A stretch of 64,000 nucleotides of DNA, from assembly GCA_015680685.1 (NCBI GenBank), contig MNCI01008966.1, positions 105,384 to 169,383 on the forward strand. Reading direction: 5' to 3'. The notes under the pieces were generated by a model. That model made no database searches and had not been told where the DNA came from. It saw only the letters and a program-made list of their open reading frames with translations. The stretch comes from Gnetum montanum. Lineage: Eukaryota; Streptophyta; Gnetopsida; Gnetales; Gnetaceae. Shown one piece after another: positions 1 through 10,933 of this stretch (position 1 is its first letter; each line of letters starts with the position of its first letter). Position numbers and translations under genes: made by a program.

Positions 1-2876
1 AGAAGGGCTAATGATTACTTTAACCACTAATAAAACACAAGAATTCATTATGCATATGGTAAGACACCTCACATCCCAAGTTCAACAATCCCTTCTCTTG
101 TCCATTTCAACTTACTGTATATTTAATCATAATTTGTGGTTTTGTATAATATAGTGTTATTTTTCTAATCTGGTGATACTAACATGTGTATTTTGCTAGA
201 CAAGTATGCCTTACATTTAACTCCTTAATTGCCTAAGGAAACTTTGAGGCGTGGTTTTACAAGGGCATTAAGGGTTTGAGCCTACTTTGGGAAGGACCCA
301 CTTGTATAACTCTTGTTTTTCATACTTTCTAAGCAATTCCACATCATCTTATGTCTTCCAAAATATCTAATAAACTTCCCAAATCATCTAATAATTTGTC
401 CATACATCAGAAATTCATTATCCATTTCTTATCCATATCATAAACTTTCATTGCTCAAAATTCCTTCTTCATGAACCTTGAACACTAACTTGTTGAAAAC
501 TATGCATCACTCATCACCCATGATCCTCTAGACAAGCTTTATATCTTGCAGACATTTCATTTGACTCATTTTTTCCAAGAAAAATCAATGAAAAATTTGA
601 ATTTTTTAATGGTGACATCATAGTCACAATGTTGTAGGCACCTACGATGTTGTATCTACAATGTCGTGCATATAAAAATAGTATATATACATGTGGGAGT
701 TAGTGAAATTTTTCATCTCTCATTTATAGCAAGAGAAGTTTTTATAGTTTTTCCTCAACCCTCTTGCACACTATCTTCCAAAGACCATAACTTCGCCCTC
801 ATAGCTCCAATTTCCAAAATTCTTAAATCTTATTAATCCCAAAGTGCTCAACTTAGTCATGTTGGGAGGGGGGTGAAGAGGGGGGGCCAGTGTGCACATT
901 GCACAAAAGCAATTTGAAAATTTGAGCTAAAAATTCCTAACACCTAAAGGATATTATAAAGGGTAAGTACAAAGAGATAATAAGCATCTTAAAGTTAATA
1001 AATCAAACTAAGGCAAGAAAGATTCAAATAATACTCCTAATAGACCATATCAACTATTTTAAGCCATAATAAGCAAGGAAAATGATAGAAGGTCATAACT
1101 AAAAGATATAACACCTAAGGGTTTTTTTTTTGGCAAATTTTTCTAACTCTACAATCATAATATGATAGGAACTTGATCTAACCAAGGGCATGAGTAAGGA
1201 GGAAAAGTACTAAGAATTGATAGGAACATGCTAATAATTTCAAACCCTTGTTGATTGCAGGTAGCCCCAAAGAGACCACTAGGAGGAGGACCTTCACAAT
1301 ACAAAAGTTGTAAAGATGTAACTTCAAGTGTTTCCTTTATGGCCTACACTAACCAACAACAAAGAATGGTACTTAGGAGAAATGTAATAATTTTGGCAAA
1401 ATAAACATGCTAATATAACAGCTAAAATTGAGGGAGTCTCTGTGCCATAATCAGTAGAGGGAGCAAATGGAAAAGAAGACCAAGGACAAAAAAAGAAAAA
1501 CTTCATATGCTCCTAAATAGATATCAATTCTAGAAGCCTGACAATAAAGGGAAGAAGCCAATGGAAGAGTCACCACCACCTAAAATATGAACTACATTAA
1601 GCCACTTCAAATTTTGTTTTTGTTTTGTCATGTAATTATGTCATTTTTTGTATACACCACTACGACACTCAAAGTCAATCATTAGTTAGAGTTAGTCAAT
1701 AATCTCGTACCTTTCCAATTTTGTAAAGAAAGCTCAATCCTATCTTATTAACTTAAGGACAAGTTTTTAGTTAGTCGTAGGGGTATGATGAATCATCAAT
1801 TGGTTGAGATATTGTAAATGCTATGTCATAGATGCTACATCAGATTTGCATTGTAGCATCCCTATTGATGAGTCTGAGTTGGCTACTACGTTCTAGATGC
1901 AATGTAGCATCTACAATGCTATGCTGCATCTACGATCTTGTAGATGCTACATTGCATGGTTTTACAAAAAAGTCAATTTTTGATCCACTACGATATTGTA
2001 TATCCAATATCATAGCTCTGATATCGAAACTACGATATCACATATCCGATATCAGAGCACATGCTACATTATCACATATCCAATATCACGAGATGTGTGT
2101 CTACCTATAAATATAATACTTGGATGCACAATTCAAATAATTTTCATTCCATCCTTAGGTAGATTTTTGCAGTTTCATTTCGTAGTTTTAGTGATAGAGA
2201 GTGAATGCCTGCAGTATGGTGTTAAGCAGTTGTATGGAATCTTTATTCGACTAAAGTGTACTTGGGTACAGTTCATGTCTGAAAATAAAGATTGAGATTG
2301 CTTTTCATCATTGAAGCATCCACATAGTTTTATTACTTTACTTAGCATAGTTTTTACTATTTTCTTAGTTTAATCATTTACATTTCCAGGTATTTTACTT
2401 TACTTATTCATTAGTAAAATGGAATAAGTACAAATGGTTTTGAGCATTTAAGTATAATCATTTGGTAATCCCAGTAGTGTTATTGCTTGGTTCGCCTAGT
2501 AACATAACACTTAGTAACCTAGTAATAGTTACGTGAGCTCAAGACCTGTATGGTAAACCACAACCAGATGCTCATTGCTCTAGGCTAGACTAGATTCATT
2601 TACTTGTTTTACTTAGAGTTAGAAACTACATCCATTCCCAATTATATTTATTGCTAGGAGTAATAAGGGCCTAACAACATCAATTATCATATGCCTCAAT
2701 TTGGACCAAACCATACATGACAAAGCAACCACTAGTCCAAGTGGGAAGACAACTTTCTATGATCAATGCTTAACAATCTAGATGCCACAACTAGTCTCAT
2801 CCATGGAATTTGACCAAATCATGTGTGAACAGTTGTGATTTGTATGGTTGGGCATAGGGGTACTTGCTGCTCATCA
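1..2876 (+). mobile_element. Truncated Ty3/gypsy-type LTR retrotransposon, 3' part (element E1)
   Basis: The 3' portion of an element whose 5' part lies left of the window. Positions 1-300 match 57446-57740 and 50840-51130 and, reversed, 31700-32030, which are the non-coding spacer of related elements here. An internal palindrome cluster and TATA-like run follow (620-700), then a polypurine-like motif (about 850-890), then TTGATTGCAG and an ORF2-start remnant (about 1250-1590). ORF2 is cut by a large internal deletion: its start and its proline-rich end (about 1565-1590) are present but roughly 2 kb of the middle is missing. A polypurine tract (about 1766-1785) and an LTR follow. No intact reading frame remains. 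Confidence 0.85.
1786..2876 (+). repeat. 3' LTR of element E1
   Basis: The LTR opens with TGATGAATCATCA and closes with CTCATCA, the terminal inverted TGATGA/TCATCA seen at the other LTRs of this window. At 1091 bp it is longer than those of elements A and B because its U3 is expanded. U3 (about 1800-2095) is packed with palindromic words of two kinds, GATGCTACAT/ATGTAGCATC and GATATC-like. A TATA box (TATAAATAT, 2106-2114) comes directly after. The end sequence closely resembles the reversed start of the LTR at 29278. Confidence 0.85.
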
Positions 2877-4689
2877 CATACTAACCTCATTTTTTTAGGA
2901 CAAGGCTAGGATGTTGATAATGAATACAATTTATCATCCACGTGAACATGATGGAGTTAGACTTAAAAAATTTACATTATTTAAATATGACTCTTTTTTG
3001 TAAATTTATTTAATTTAAAGAAGTATAAATGAAACTATCATGTAAATTAATGTAATGAATGCTGAGTATTTCAACCACATAGAAGATTTAAAAAATAAGC
3101 ACCAATAATAAATATTTTTAAAAAGTGATAGCAGCTTATAACACTCTATACGCATGATAAAGAAACTATTCACTAAAAGAAAATGACTTTAATACCTAAC
3201 CTCATATCTTTTTTTAAAATTGGCATGAAAAAAAATTTAAAAGAGATAATTTGTTCAAATGAGTATGGATGATATATAATAGATGATGTTTATTTTTGTA
3301 AGAATGCTTCTAACAATGGCAATCAATTTTTTTTCATTGTCCTACAATTACCCAGATTTAAAATAGAGTTTGGAAAGATATAAATCATCGTTTTATTATA
3401 CCAAAATATTTATAAGATCTTATAGTAACTTGGACTTAGATTGGTAAAACTTGATGAATTAATCAAATTCTTAGAGCTTTCTTAGCAATATGATCTTTTA
3501 GATTTGGAAAAAAAGAAACCAAGGGAATTTTGAAAAAAGAAAAATCAATCCAAGTATGGTGGCCAATAAAAAATTGGAAGGAGAATCTGATATAAAATGG
3601 AACTTAACTACTTGAGTTCTTAAGCATTGCATAATTATAAATTTCATTTCCAAAGATAAGATTAGATTAGTGACTTGATATAATTATTTTGAAATTGAAA
3701 CTAAAGATTTTATTTTTCTATAAACTAAAATGATCTATTTCACAAACAATACATTCATCTAATAAAAAATAAATACAAATACAAAAAAGTGGCTACACTA
3801 CTGGATTCAACAAAAATAGATTATACAAACTTTTTGTTGCAATATTATATTTTTGTTGTTAATATTTGGTCAAAGGACAATTAAGAAAAACATAGTGAAA
3901 AAAGATCATGCAAATCCATAAATACCAGATTCCATTAAAAACCTTGATAACTATATCCTAATCAAAATGTCTAAATCTTATAAAACAAATTCCAATCTAA
4001 TTACATAGAATAAATTTCCATTTAATTCACATAATTGAATATTCAAATATGTAAAACTTAATAGACTTGATGAAATGAAAAGTAGTAGACTTGATTATGT
4101 GCATCTTTACGTGATTTGGTTTGGTAGGGGAGAAAAGTAGTAGACTTGATTATGTCCAACAAAGATTGGTTTATCTTTTAAGAAACAATATGCATAAATT
4201 CTAATGAGAGGTATTGGACTTGATTGCATGAGTATTTGCCCTAGTTTGGTAAGGGCTCACAATGAAATTCATAAGTCACAATGTTTACATTAGAAATTGT
4301 GAACACCTCAAATAAGCAAAAAGCCATGCACACTGTAAACGTACATTAGAAAGGCAAAATCATAAGCAAAAAGTAATTAGAATCCATTTAGAATAAATTC
4401 AACAGCTTGCTCAATGCCCAAACTCTCATATATGTAGACTATCAAATGTAGAAAATTGACAAATTCAACACATCCTCAAAATCCTTGCTTAATAAATCAA
4501 TAAAAGAAAAATTGCCAAATCTAGATTTACAATTGTTGCTCATCCTCAAAAGCTCCTAGCCCACATAACCTATATGTATGCTTTTCTCTATGAAGGCAAA
4601 TCCATCTCCCACCAACATGTATGCTTTTCTCTATGAAGGTTAATCCATCTGCCACTTTCTATCCTAAATCAATGTGAACTCAAATAAAG
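2877..4689. other. AT-rich intergenic DNA, no recognisable feature
   Basis: No long reading frame, RNA gene or clear repeat structure was seen. A short phrase around TAGTAGACTTGATTATGT occurs twice (about 4082-4155). The rest looks like decayed non-coding sequence. Confidence 0.6.
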
Positions 4690-5249
4690 CTTATTGATTA
4701 AGCTATGATATCTTATTAGGATTTTAGTTATAGAATAAGAAAATTTTGAATATAGTTGATTATCTCTAATATGCTCTAAGTAATTTTTTTCCTTGTATGT
4801 TTGACCATAACCTTCACGATACTTCTTGTTTAACTAACTTATGTATGTACTTAGGAATACTTTGTATTGCCACCAATGTTATATTCCTTGTCTTTATCCA
4901 TTATATCATGTGAAAATATCATCCTTGTTCTTTTATGTATTCAGTAACTTCTTTCGAAATTTTGGTATGCTTAGTTTTTGCCAGATTTTAAATATAGTTA
5001 AATGAATTGACAAAGAGCTTCAACTTCTGAAGGAAGTAACTCACCTTTCAAAAGCAACGTTGGATAAAGAATCCATGCCTTCATCTTTATTTTAACCACT
5101 AAAAATGTTTTTTGATCCTACCAATTTTTTGCACTAAGATTTGGTCCCTATACAGAAACCTACACAACATTGTAGGCTAAATGATTACTTCAAAAATGTA
5201 TCTTCTAACCTTCCAAGTCCATAAACCTATGGTTTTACATTTGTTTTTG

Positions 5250-6745
5250 TTGATGCGTAAATTTTGGACACGCGAACACTGTGAAAACTCGTTTTAGGAG
5301 ACTATCGCCTAGGGCACCTCCTGTATGGGTACGGAAACTGGGAATGGTCTCAGCTGGAAAGGGCCATGTGACCTTAATAATAATCATAATATTTTAAGAA
5401 AAATATTAAAAAACTTAAATTTGATTTTATGAAAATTCTATTAAATCTTGAAAAACATAGTAAAATAATTAAAAATCAAAATTAAATATTTGTGTGGTTT
5501 TTGAATAAAATAAATGACAAAAAAAAAGATAAATTCAAATTAAAATCAAAACTTATTTGGTGCTCTAAACAAAAGGAAGATTTAGCCACTGTCTCCAGCT
5601 GTATGTTGTAGAAATAAAGGAAGATAAGATAAAGCACCAAGACACAGTTTACGTGAAAATAAAGTTACGCACAAAACCCAAATTCAAGATAACCTTATAT
5701 AAAAAAAATAAAAAGTAGATAGCCGGTTGCCACGATCAAATTACACCCGATACACCAAAGCTAAATTGCAAGAATCCATGAAATGGATAAATTGTTCAAA
5801 ATCAAAGCACAGATTCAGATAAACGGAATTCAAAGACGGAATCCTTATTAGACGATAACCTCAGAAATTAAAGTAAACCGTCATAAGATTCGAACAAAAT
5901 GATCCGAACAGAAAATCTCACTCAAAGTTCTGATTTAAAAAGAACGATAAACATGTTTCGCAGTTGATTACAAGATTCAAAACGCGGACAGCAAAACAGA
6001 GATTAAAAAAAATGAACTGAATCAAAGAAAACAAGGAACAGAGAAAGATGCTCTCAAAGAAAATAGGTGCTGCCCCCTCTGGCCTAAGAAACCCGTCCTA
6101 TGCGCCTCCAGATTTACGCTTCTCATAAACCCTGCCTCTGCACCTAGATCTCTCCGCTTTTTTCTGGAAACAGGCCTACGTCCCCTTTAAATAGTGGCCC
6201 AGCGAGAGAAAAACCTAACCCTAAACCGCAAGCTGCCTTTTCCACGTCAACTGCAACGTGAGCCACCTGAAATAAAAAAAGAAAATAAGCCTTAAGTTTA
6301 TATTTTATTTTTTTTACAATGCACATTGGTTGGTCCTCATTCCTTTTATTTTATTTTTTTTGGTAGGTGACGTTCTCTTTAGCGCAGTCCTATTGTTCAT
6401 GATTTGTTCTGTATTAATTTATTTTTCTTTTAAAATCTATTTTTTTACGGGCCAACAAAGCCCACCAGCACATGGACAATGGCCATGTGCAAGCTCATGG
6501 TGCTCTATTTTAAATTTTATATTTTTATTTTATATTAAAATCGTTTAAACAAGGCCCTATGCCTAGCATGGGTGAGGTTGGCCTCGAGCTTTAATTCCTT
6601 TTTTTGAGGGTAAGGTGATTTGATATGCATGGAACAACTCTAGACTAGCGTACTTACATTATTGGCATTAGGGTTTGAACCCAACACATTTGGGTGCAAA
6701 GCAATGCAAGCTCACCAATTGGGCAATGGAGGTGCTTAGAGCCTT
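5250..6745 (-). other. Extra 1.5-kb segment in duplication copy 1, promoter/leader-like on the minus strand
   Basis: The segment interrupts copy 1 of the duplication and is missing at the matching point of copy 2 (near 8620-8640), so it is an insertion or a loss from the other copy. It is richer in G+C and CpG than its flanks, so it may be younger or under selection. On the minus strand a TATA-like CTATTTAAAGG lies near 6185-6196, followed by a CT-rich leader-like stretch reaching to about 5700. This resembles a gene 5' region or an LTR, but no coding sequence or LTR partner could be recognised. The right end contains a tRNA-like stretch. Confidence 0.4.
6655..6745 (-). repeat. tRNA-like (pol III box A/box B) sequence, possible SINE head
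   Basis: On the minus strand TTGCCCAATTGGTGAG (about 6726-6711) resembles an RNA polymerase III box A, and GGGTTCAAACCC (6682-6671) resembles box B, at roughly tRNA-like spacing. No full cloverleaf with paired acceptor stem was found, so a tRNA-derived SINE or decayed tRNA relic is more likely than a working tRNA gene. Confidence 0.35.
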
Positions 6746-8049
6746 TACTCCTTTTGCAATTCTATCATTGACACATTAATCCCATCTGTATTAAATAGAG
6801 ACCCAAGCATCTAAAGGAGTTTACTATTTGTATATTCATGGTCCCAAATTTAAAATTATAATCTACATTTTGTATATTCGATACCATCATTTTCTTTTTG
6901 TTGTTTAAAATTTAAATTTCTTTATACTGGTCTACTTTAAATCTTTTTTTTATTAATTTAATATCTTTTTAATTATTAAAAAAAAGTCAATGATTGTGAG
7001 AATATACTTAGCTTTTAATATAGTTAGTGGAAAGTGACGCTATTCATACCCATGTGTAGATCCACATTAAAAGAAGACAAAGATCATGCTTGCCTTAGCT
7101 GTACTATCCAAGTACTTAAAGTAAATCTTAGGCAGGAAAAGAATATGGAATAGTTTGACATTCAATTATGTTTATGGATAATGGAAAGTGATATTTCAGA
7201 TTTTTACATAGATCCTCATTACCGATATTCACCTTAAAATTAAGGAAGAGAAAGTGACTTTGTTGATATTCATGTATACATCCGTATTTGAAAAAGATAA
7301 TGCCTGCTGTACTTGAAGGCCGGAAAAGATTAGGGAATCTTTGACATTTGAAAATGCTTATGTATAGTGAAAAGTGAAGTATTTCATACTGATACATAGA
7401 TCATCATAAATGTAATCAACTTTAATTTTAGTTTTAATTTTAATTTTATTAAACTTTGATCTGTAATTAAACTTGGGTTCACCTTAAAATTAAAGAATTT
7501 ATATAAAAAAAATCCAAAGTACATGCATCGACAGCATAGGGAAAACAAATACTAATATACAGGCGTAATTAAACTTTATGTTCACGCTGGAACGGAAAAA
7601 AAATCTGAAAGAAAACGTACATGTATTGCCGGTAGTTTATTAAAAATACAACGATTAAGCATATTTGTTTTACCATAATTGTACGCAAAGAATTTACGTT
7701 ATAGCATATGGTTTTGAGGTGGGTTATTTCAGGGAATAGCCACAACTTTAACCATTTACCACACGGAAATTTTAATCAATTGAACAAAGCCTCTGCACTT
7801 ATTATTCGAATCCGCTTGTGCATGATCGGTGGTGTTTTACGTTGTAACATGGCATTGTCAATGATGTTATATTATTTTGTCTTTGAAAATGAACATAACA
7901 TTCCACGGACGAGTTTTAGTAAGTTTATAAAGTTTCATTTATGTGATATGATTTTCCATTTTTGACAGCGTTAACCATTGTTAATAATGCCTGTGTTCTC
8001 ACGTAGAATTATTACTTTTGCAATGCTTTCGTACCAATGTTAGATATCA

Positions 8050-10150
8050 TGAGGTTGTAATATTTTGTTAGGATGTTACCTATAAGATAAGAAATGTTTG
8101 AATTTAGTTGATTATTTCTGATATGCTCAGAGTTTTTTTTTTTTTTTCCTCTTTTTATTTAAAATTGATTTGCCTTTCACCTTCTCAATAATTGTTACTT
8201 AATTAACTTATGTATGTACATAGGTTACTTTGCACTGCCTCCAATAAGATATTCTGTGTTTTTAGTCATTGTATCTTGCGGAAGTACCATCATTATTCTT
8301 TTGTGTCTTGAATGACTTCTTTGGAAATTTTGGTTTGCTCAATTTTTACTAGATTTTAAATATAGTTAATGAATTGACAAAGCTTCACCTTCTAAGGGGA
8401 ATAAGTTGCATTCTAAAAGTAACATAAGAAAAATGTGGTTGTGACTCCACATTCAATTTATCTAATAAAAATAATCTTTGCACCCTTTCAATCACTCACC
8501 CATTTTTTGCACCAAAGTTTGGCCTCCATATAGCATAGCCATACAATACTTGAGGTAAATAATTACATGAAGAGTTTGTCATTTGAACTTCTAAGCCTAC
8601 AATCCTATTGTTTTACATTTTTTTAATTGTATAAAGAATTTTAATTCCTCATGCAATTCTCTCCTTGACATGTTTATCTCATGTGTGTTTACTCACATAG
8701 TAGAGACCCAAGTATCTAAAGGAATTTGTTTTGGAATTTGTTATTTCTACATGTGCAGTTCAAAAATTAAAGTTAAAATTTGCATTTCATATACCCTTTA
8801 TCATTATTTTTGTTTTATTTTTTTTTTAAATTTTGATCCATTCATATTACTTGATTACTAATATAATATCTTTTTACTTGTTTAAAGAAAGGTCAATAAT
8901 TGTGAGGAAAAAAGAACGCAGGATAGTTCACCTTTGATATAGAGTTAGCAGTAGTGGGAAGTGATTCATATCCATGTATGGATCCACATTGGAAGAAGAC
9001 ACCAGATATTATCCACCTTGGTTGTACTATTGTAATATATTCAAGACAGGACAAAAATATGTGTTGACAGGACAAAAATATGTGTTGATGGTGGAGAGTA
9101 GTACTATTGCAATATATTTGACGTAGGACAGAAATATGTATGGAGAGTGGAGAGTGATGTCCTTCTGACCAATGCATAGATCTTCATTGCATATGTAATT
9201 TAACTTCAGTTCAATTTTAATATAAATATAATTAAAGGTGATGAAGAAAAAAATGACATTATTCATACCATGTATGGATCACATTTAGAAGAAGACAAAG
9301 ATGATACCTGCCTTAGTTTTACTGGCAGTAAATTTGAGACATGAAAAGAGTATGTTTATCCATAGTGAAAACTGGCAGTAAATTTGAGACATGAAAAGAG
9401 TATGTTTATCCATAGTGAAAACTGGCAGTAAATTTGAGACATGAAAAGAGTATGTTTATCCATAGTGAAAACTGGCAGTAAATTTGAGACATGAAAAGAG
9501 TATGTTTATCCATAGTGAAAAGCAATGTATTTTAAACTGATGCATAGATTAAACTTTGATTCACTTTTAATATAAATATAATTAAACTTTAATTTACCTT
9601 ACAATTAAAGAAAAATTTAAAAAGCAAACAATACCTGCATGGACAGGTTTAGTGCTTTATAATTAAGGGAGAAAAAGTAATAAAACACAAGCGTAATTAA
9701 ACTTTATGTTCACTTTGAAACAGGGAAAAAAATTAAAAGAAAACGTACCTGCACTGTAGGTAGTGCATTAAGTTTGAGACAGGAAAAATAATAAAATGCA
9801 ATGGTCCAGCATATTCATTTTTACCTTAAATGTACCCACAGGATTCACGTCATAGTAGTATATGGTATTGATTATTTACTTTAGCAGATTAGGCTATATT
9901 ACGGGGATAAAGAACAACTTTAAACCTTCATCATACCGAAATTGTAATCAACCGATCAAGGCCTCTGCATTTACCAGTGGAATCCGTTTGCACACGATTG
10001 GTGGTGTTTTACGCTTGTAACGTGACGTTATCAGTGATGTTATATCATTCTGTACTGGAGAATGAACCTGACATTTGGCTTCAATAAATTTATAACGTTT
10101 TATTGATGGGACATTGTCTTCTGTTTTACACCATTGGTAACCGGTTTACA
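8050..10150. repeat. Segmental tandem duplication, copy 2
   Basis: This is the second copy of the duplication beginning near 4690. It lacks the 1.5-kb segment found in copy 1 and contains its own local amplification, the 4 x 50-bp repeat. Within it, related phrases around ATCCACATT.GAAGAAGACA recur (about 8975, 9270), as they do in copy 1 (about 7060). No coding sequence is supported. Confidence 0.6.
9321..9520. repeat. Perfect tandem repeat, 4 x 50 bp
   Basis: Four identical 50-bp units start at 9321, 9371, 9421 and 9471, each beginning ACTGGCAGTAAATTTGAGAC and ending CATAGTGAAA. Single diverged relatives of the unit lie at about 7100-7370 and 9770. Identity of all four copies in otherwise decayed DNA points to recent amplification, or to assembly expansion or collapse. 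Confidence 0.95.
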
Positions 10151-10235
10151 ATCGCTTAAGATCGTGTCTTGGCTTCAGTAAATTTATAAAGTTTTATTGA
10201 TGGGACATTACATTTCACCATTGTTCACCCCTCGC
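10077..10235. repeat. Short direct duplication of about 95 bp
   Basis: The phrase TGGCTTCA.TAAATTTATAA followed by GTTTTATTGATGGGACATT occurs at about 10077 and again at about 10172, each time followed by a similar CACCATTG segment. It lies some 700 bp upstream of the B-box gene start. Confidence 0.7.
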
Positions 10236-10339
10236 TGTTAGAATTGTTACGTCTGCAATGCGCCAGAAGCAATATCAGGACCATTACAGTGGTCAGATTT
10301 GAAGGTTTAAATGCTTGAAATGACACCCTAGAAATCCCT

Positions 10340-10933
10340 GATCACAGACAGCGAAGTAGCATGATCAGAAGCTCATCTCGTGTGAATGCATGAGATCCCA
10401 CGAATAACATGCTTCTGCAATCCCCAATTAATCTTACGACTAATTCCTCAGCCATGGAAAAAGAATCTGCCATTTGAGAGAAACTTTTAAGCAAAACAAT
10501 ACACCAATTCTGGGTAAAAAACGTACACAAGGTGCAGCGGTATCTACCTATAAATGGGATAAAAGATTGTCCAAGGCAAATCAGATTCCTTCTCACACAG
10601 CCAAAATGGTATTCAAAATCATGATTGCCGTGGTAATTTGGCGATTTCCAGTGACAGACTGACAGTTACAGGTGAGCGGACAGAAATCTCCAGCATGGCA
10701 CGGAGCATGATAAGGACACTGCGACTTGCTGCAGCAATACCCACCACAGAAAAACCAGGCACAGAGCTGCAAATATCAAATATACAGTGGTTTCGTTGTC
10801 TCGGTTCCTTATCTTCTGCTCCTAATATCAAACACAGTGGCCGAATTGTCTGCGTTCCTTATTTTCCGCCCCTGATACAAATTGTTGAGGACAGATTCTT
10901 CTTTGTAGCAAAGAAAGGAACAAAATCTTCATC
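10340..10933 (+). promoter_or_regulatory. Putative promoter and 5' UTR of the B-box gene
   Basis: A TATA-box candidate (TATAAAT, 10549-10555) lies 379 bp upstream of the chosen ATG, which would give a 5' UTR of about 350 bases if used. G+C is higher than in the flanking repeats. Two related phrases, TATCAAA.ACAGTGG and TATCAAATATACAGTGG, occur at about 10775-10840, suggesting a small internal duplication. No light-response box is clear enough to call. Transcript data would be needed to fix the start. Confidence 0.35.

Larger units (their letters stand above)
4690..7985. repeat. Segmental tandem duplication, copy 1
   Basis: Three stretches of this segment match the same-order stretches of 8050-10150: 4690-5240 with 8050-8620, 6745-7000 with 8640-8900, and 7000-7985 with 8900-10130. 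Shared phrases include the lead-in GAGACCCAAG.ATCTAAAGGA and GGTGGTGTTTTACG. The copies are well diverged, so the duplication is old. Copy 1 carries an extra segment of about 1.5 kb (5250-6745) absent from copy 2. Neither copy has a convincing reading frame. Confidence 0.65.

Noticed and set aside
6655-6745. Functional tRNA gene
   Set aside because: Box A and box B are recognisable but no paired acceptor stem or full cloverleaf was found.
9321-9520. CRISPR-like array
   Set aside because: The 50-bp units are contiguous without spacers, in plant nuclear DNA.
10342-10596. Minus-strand open frame upstream of the B-box gene
   Set aside because: It overlaps the likely promoter/5' UTR, has no recognisable motif and has overlapping frames on the other strand.
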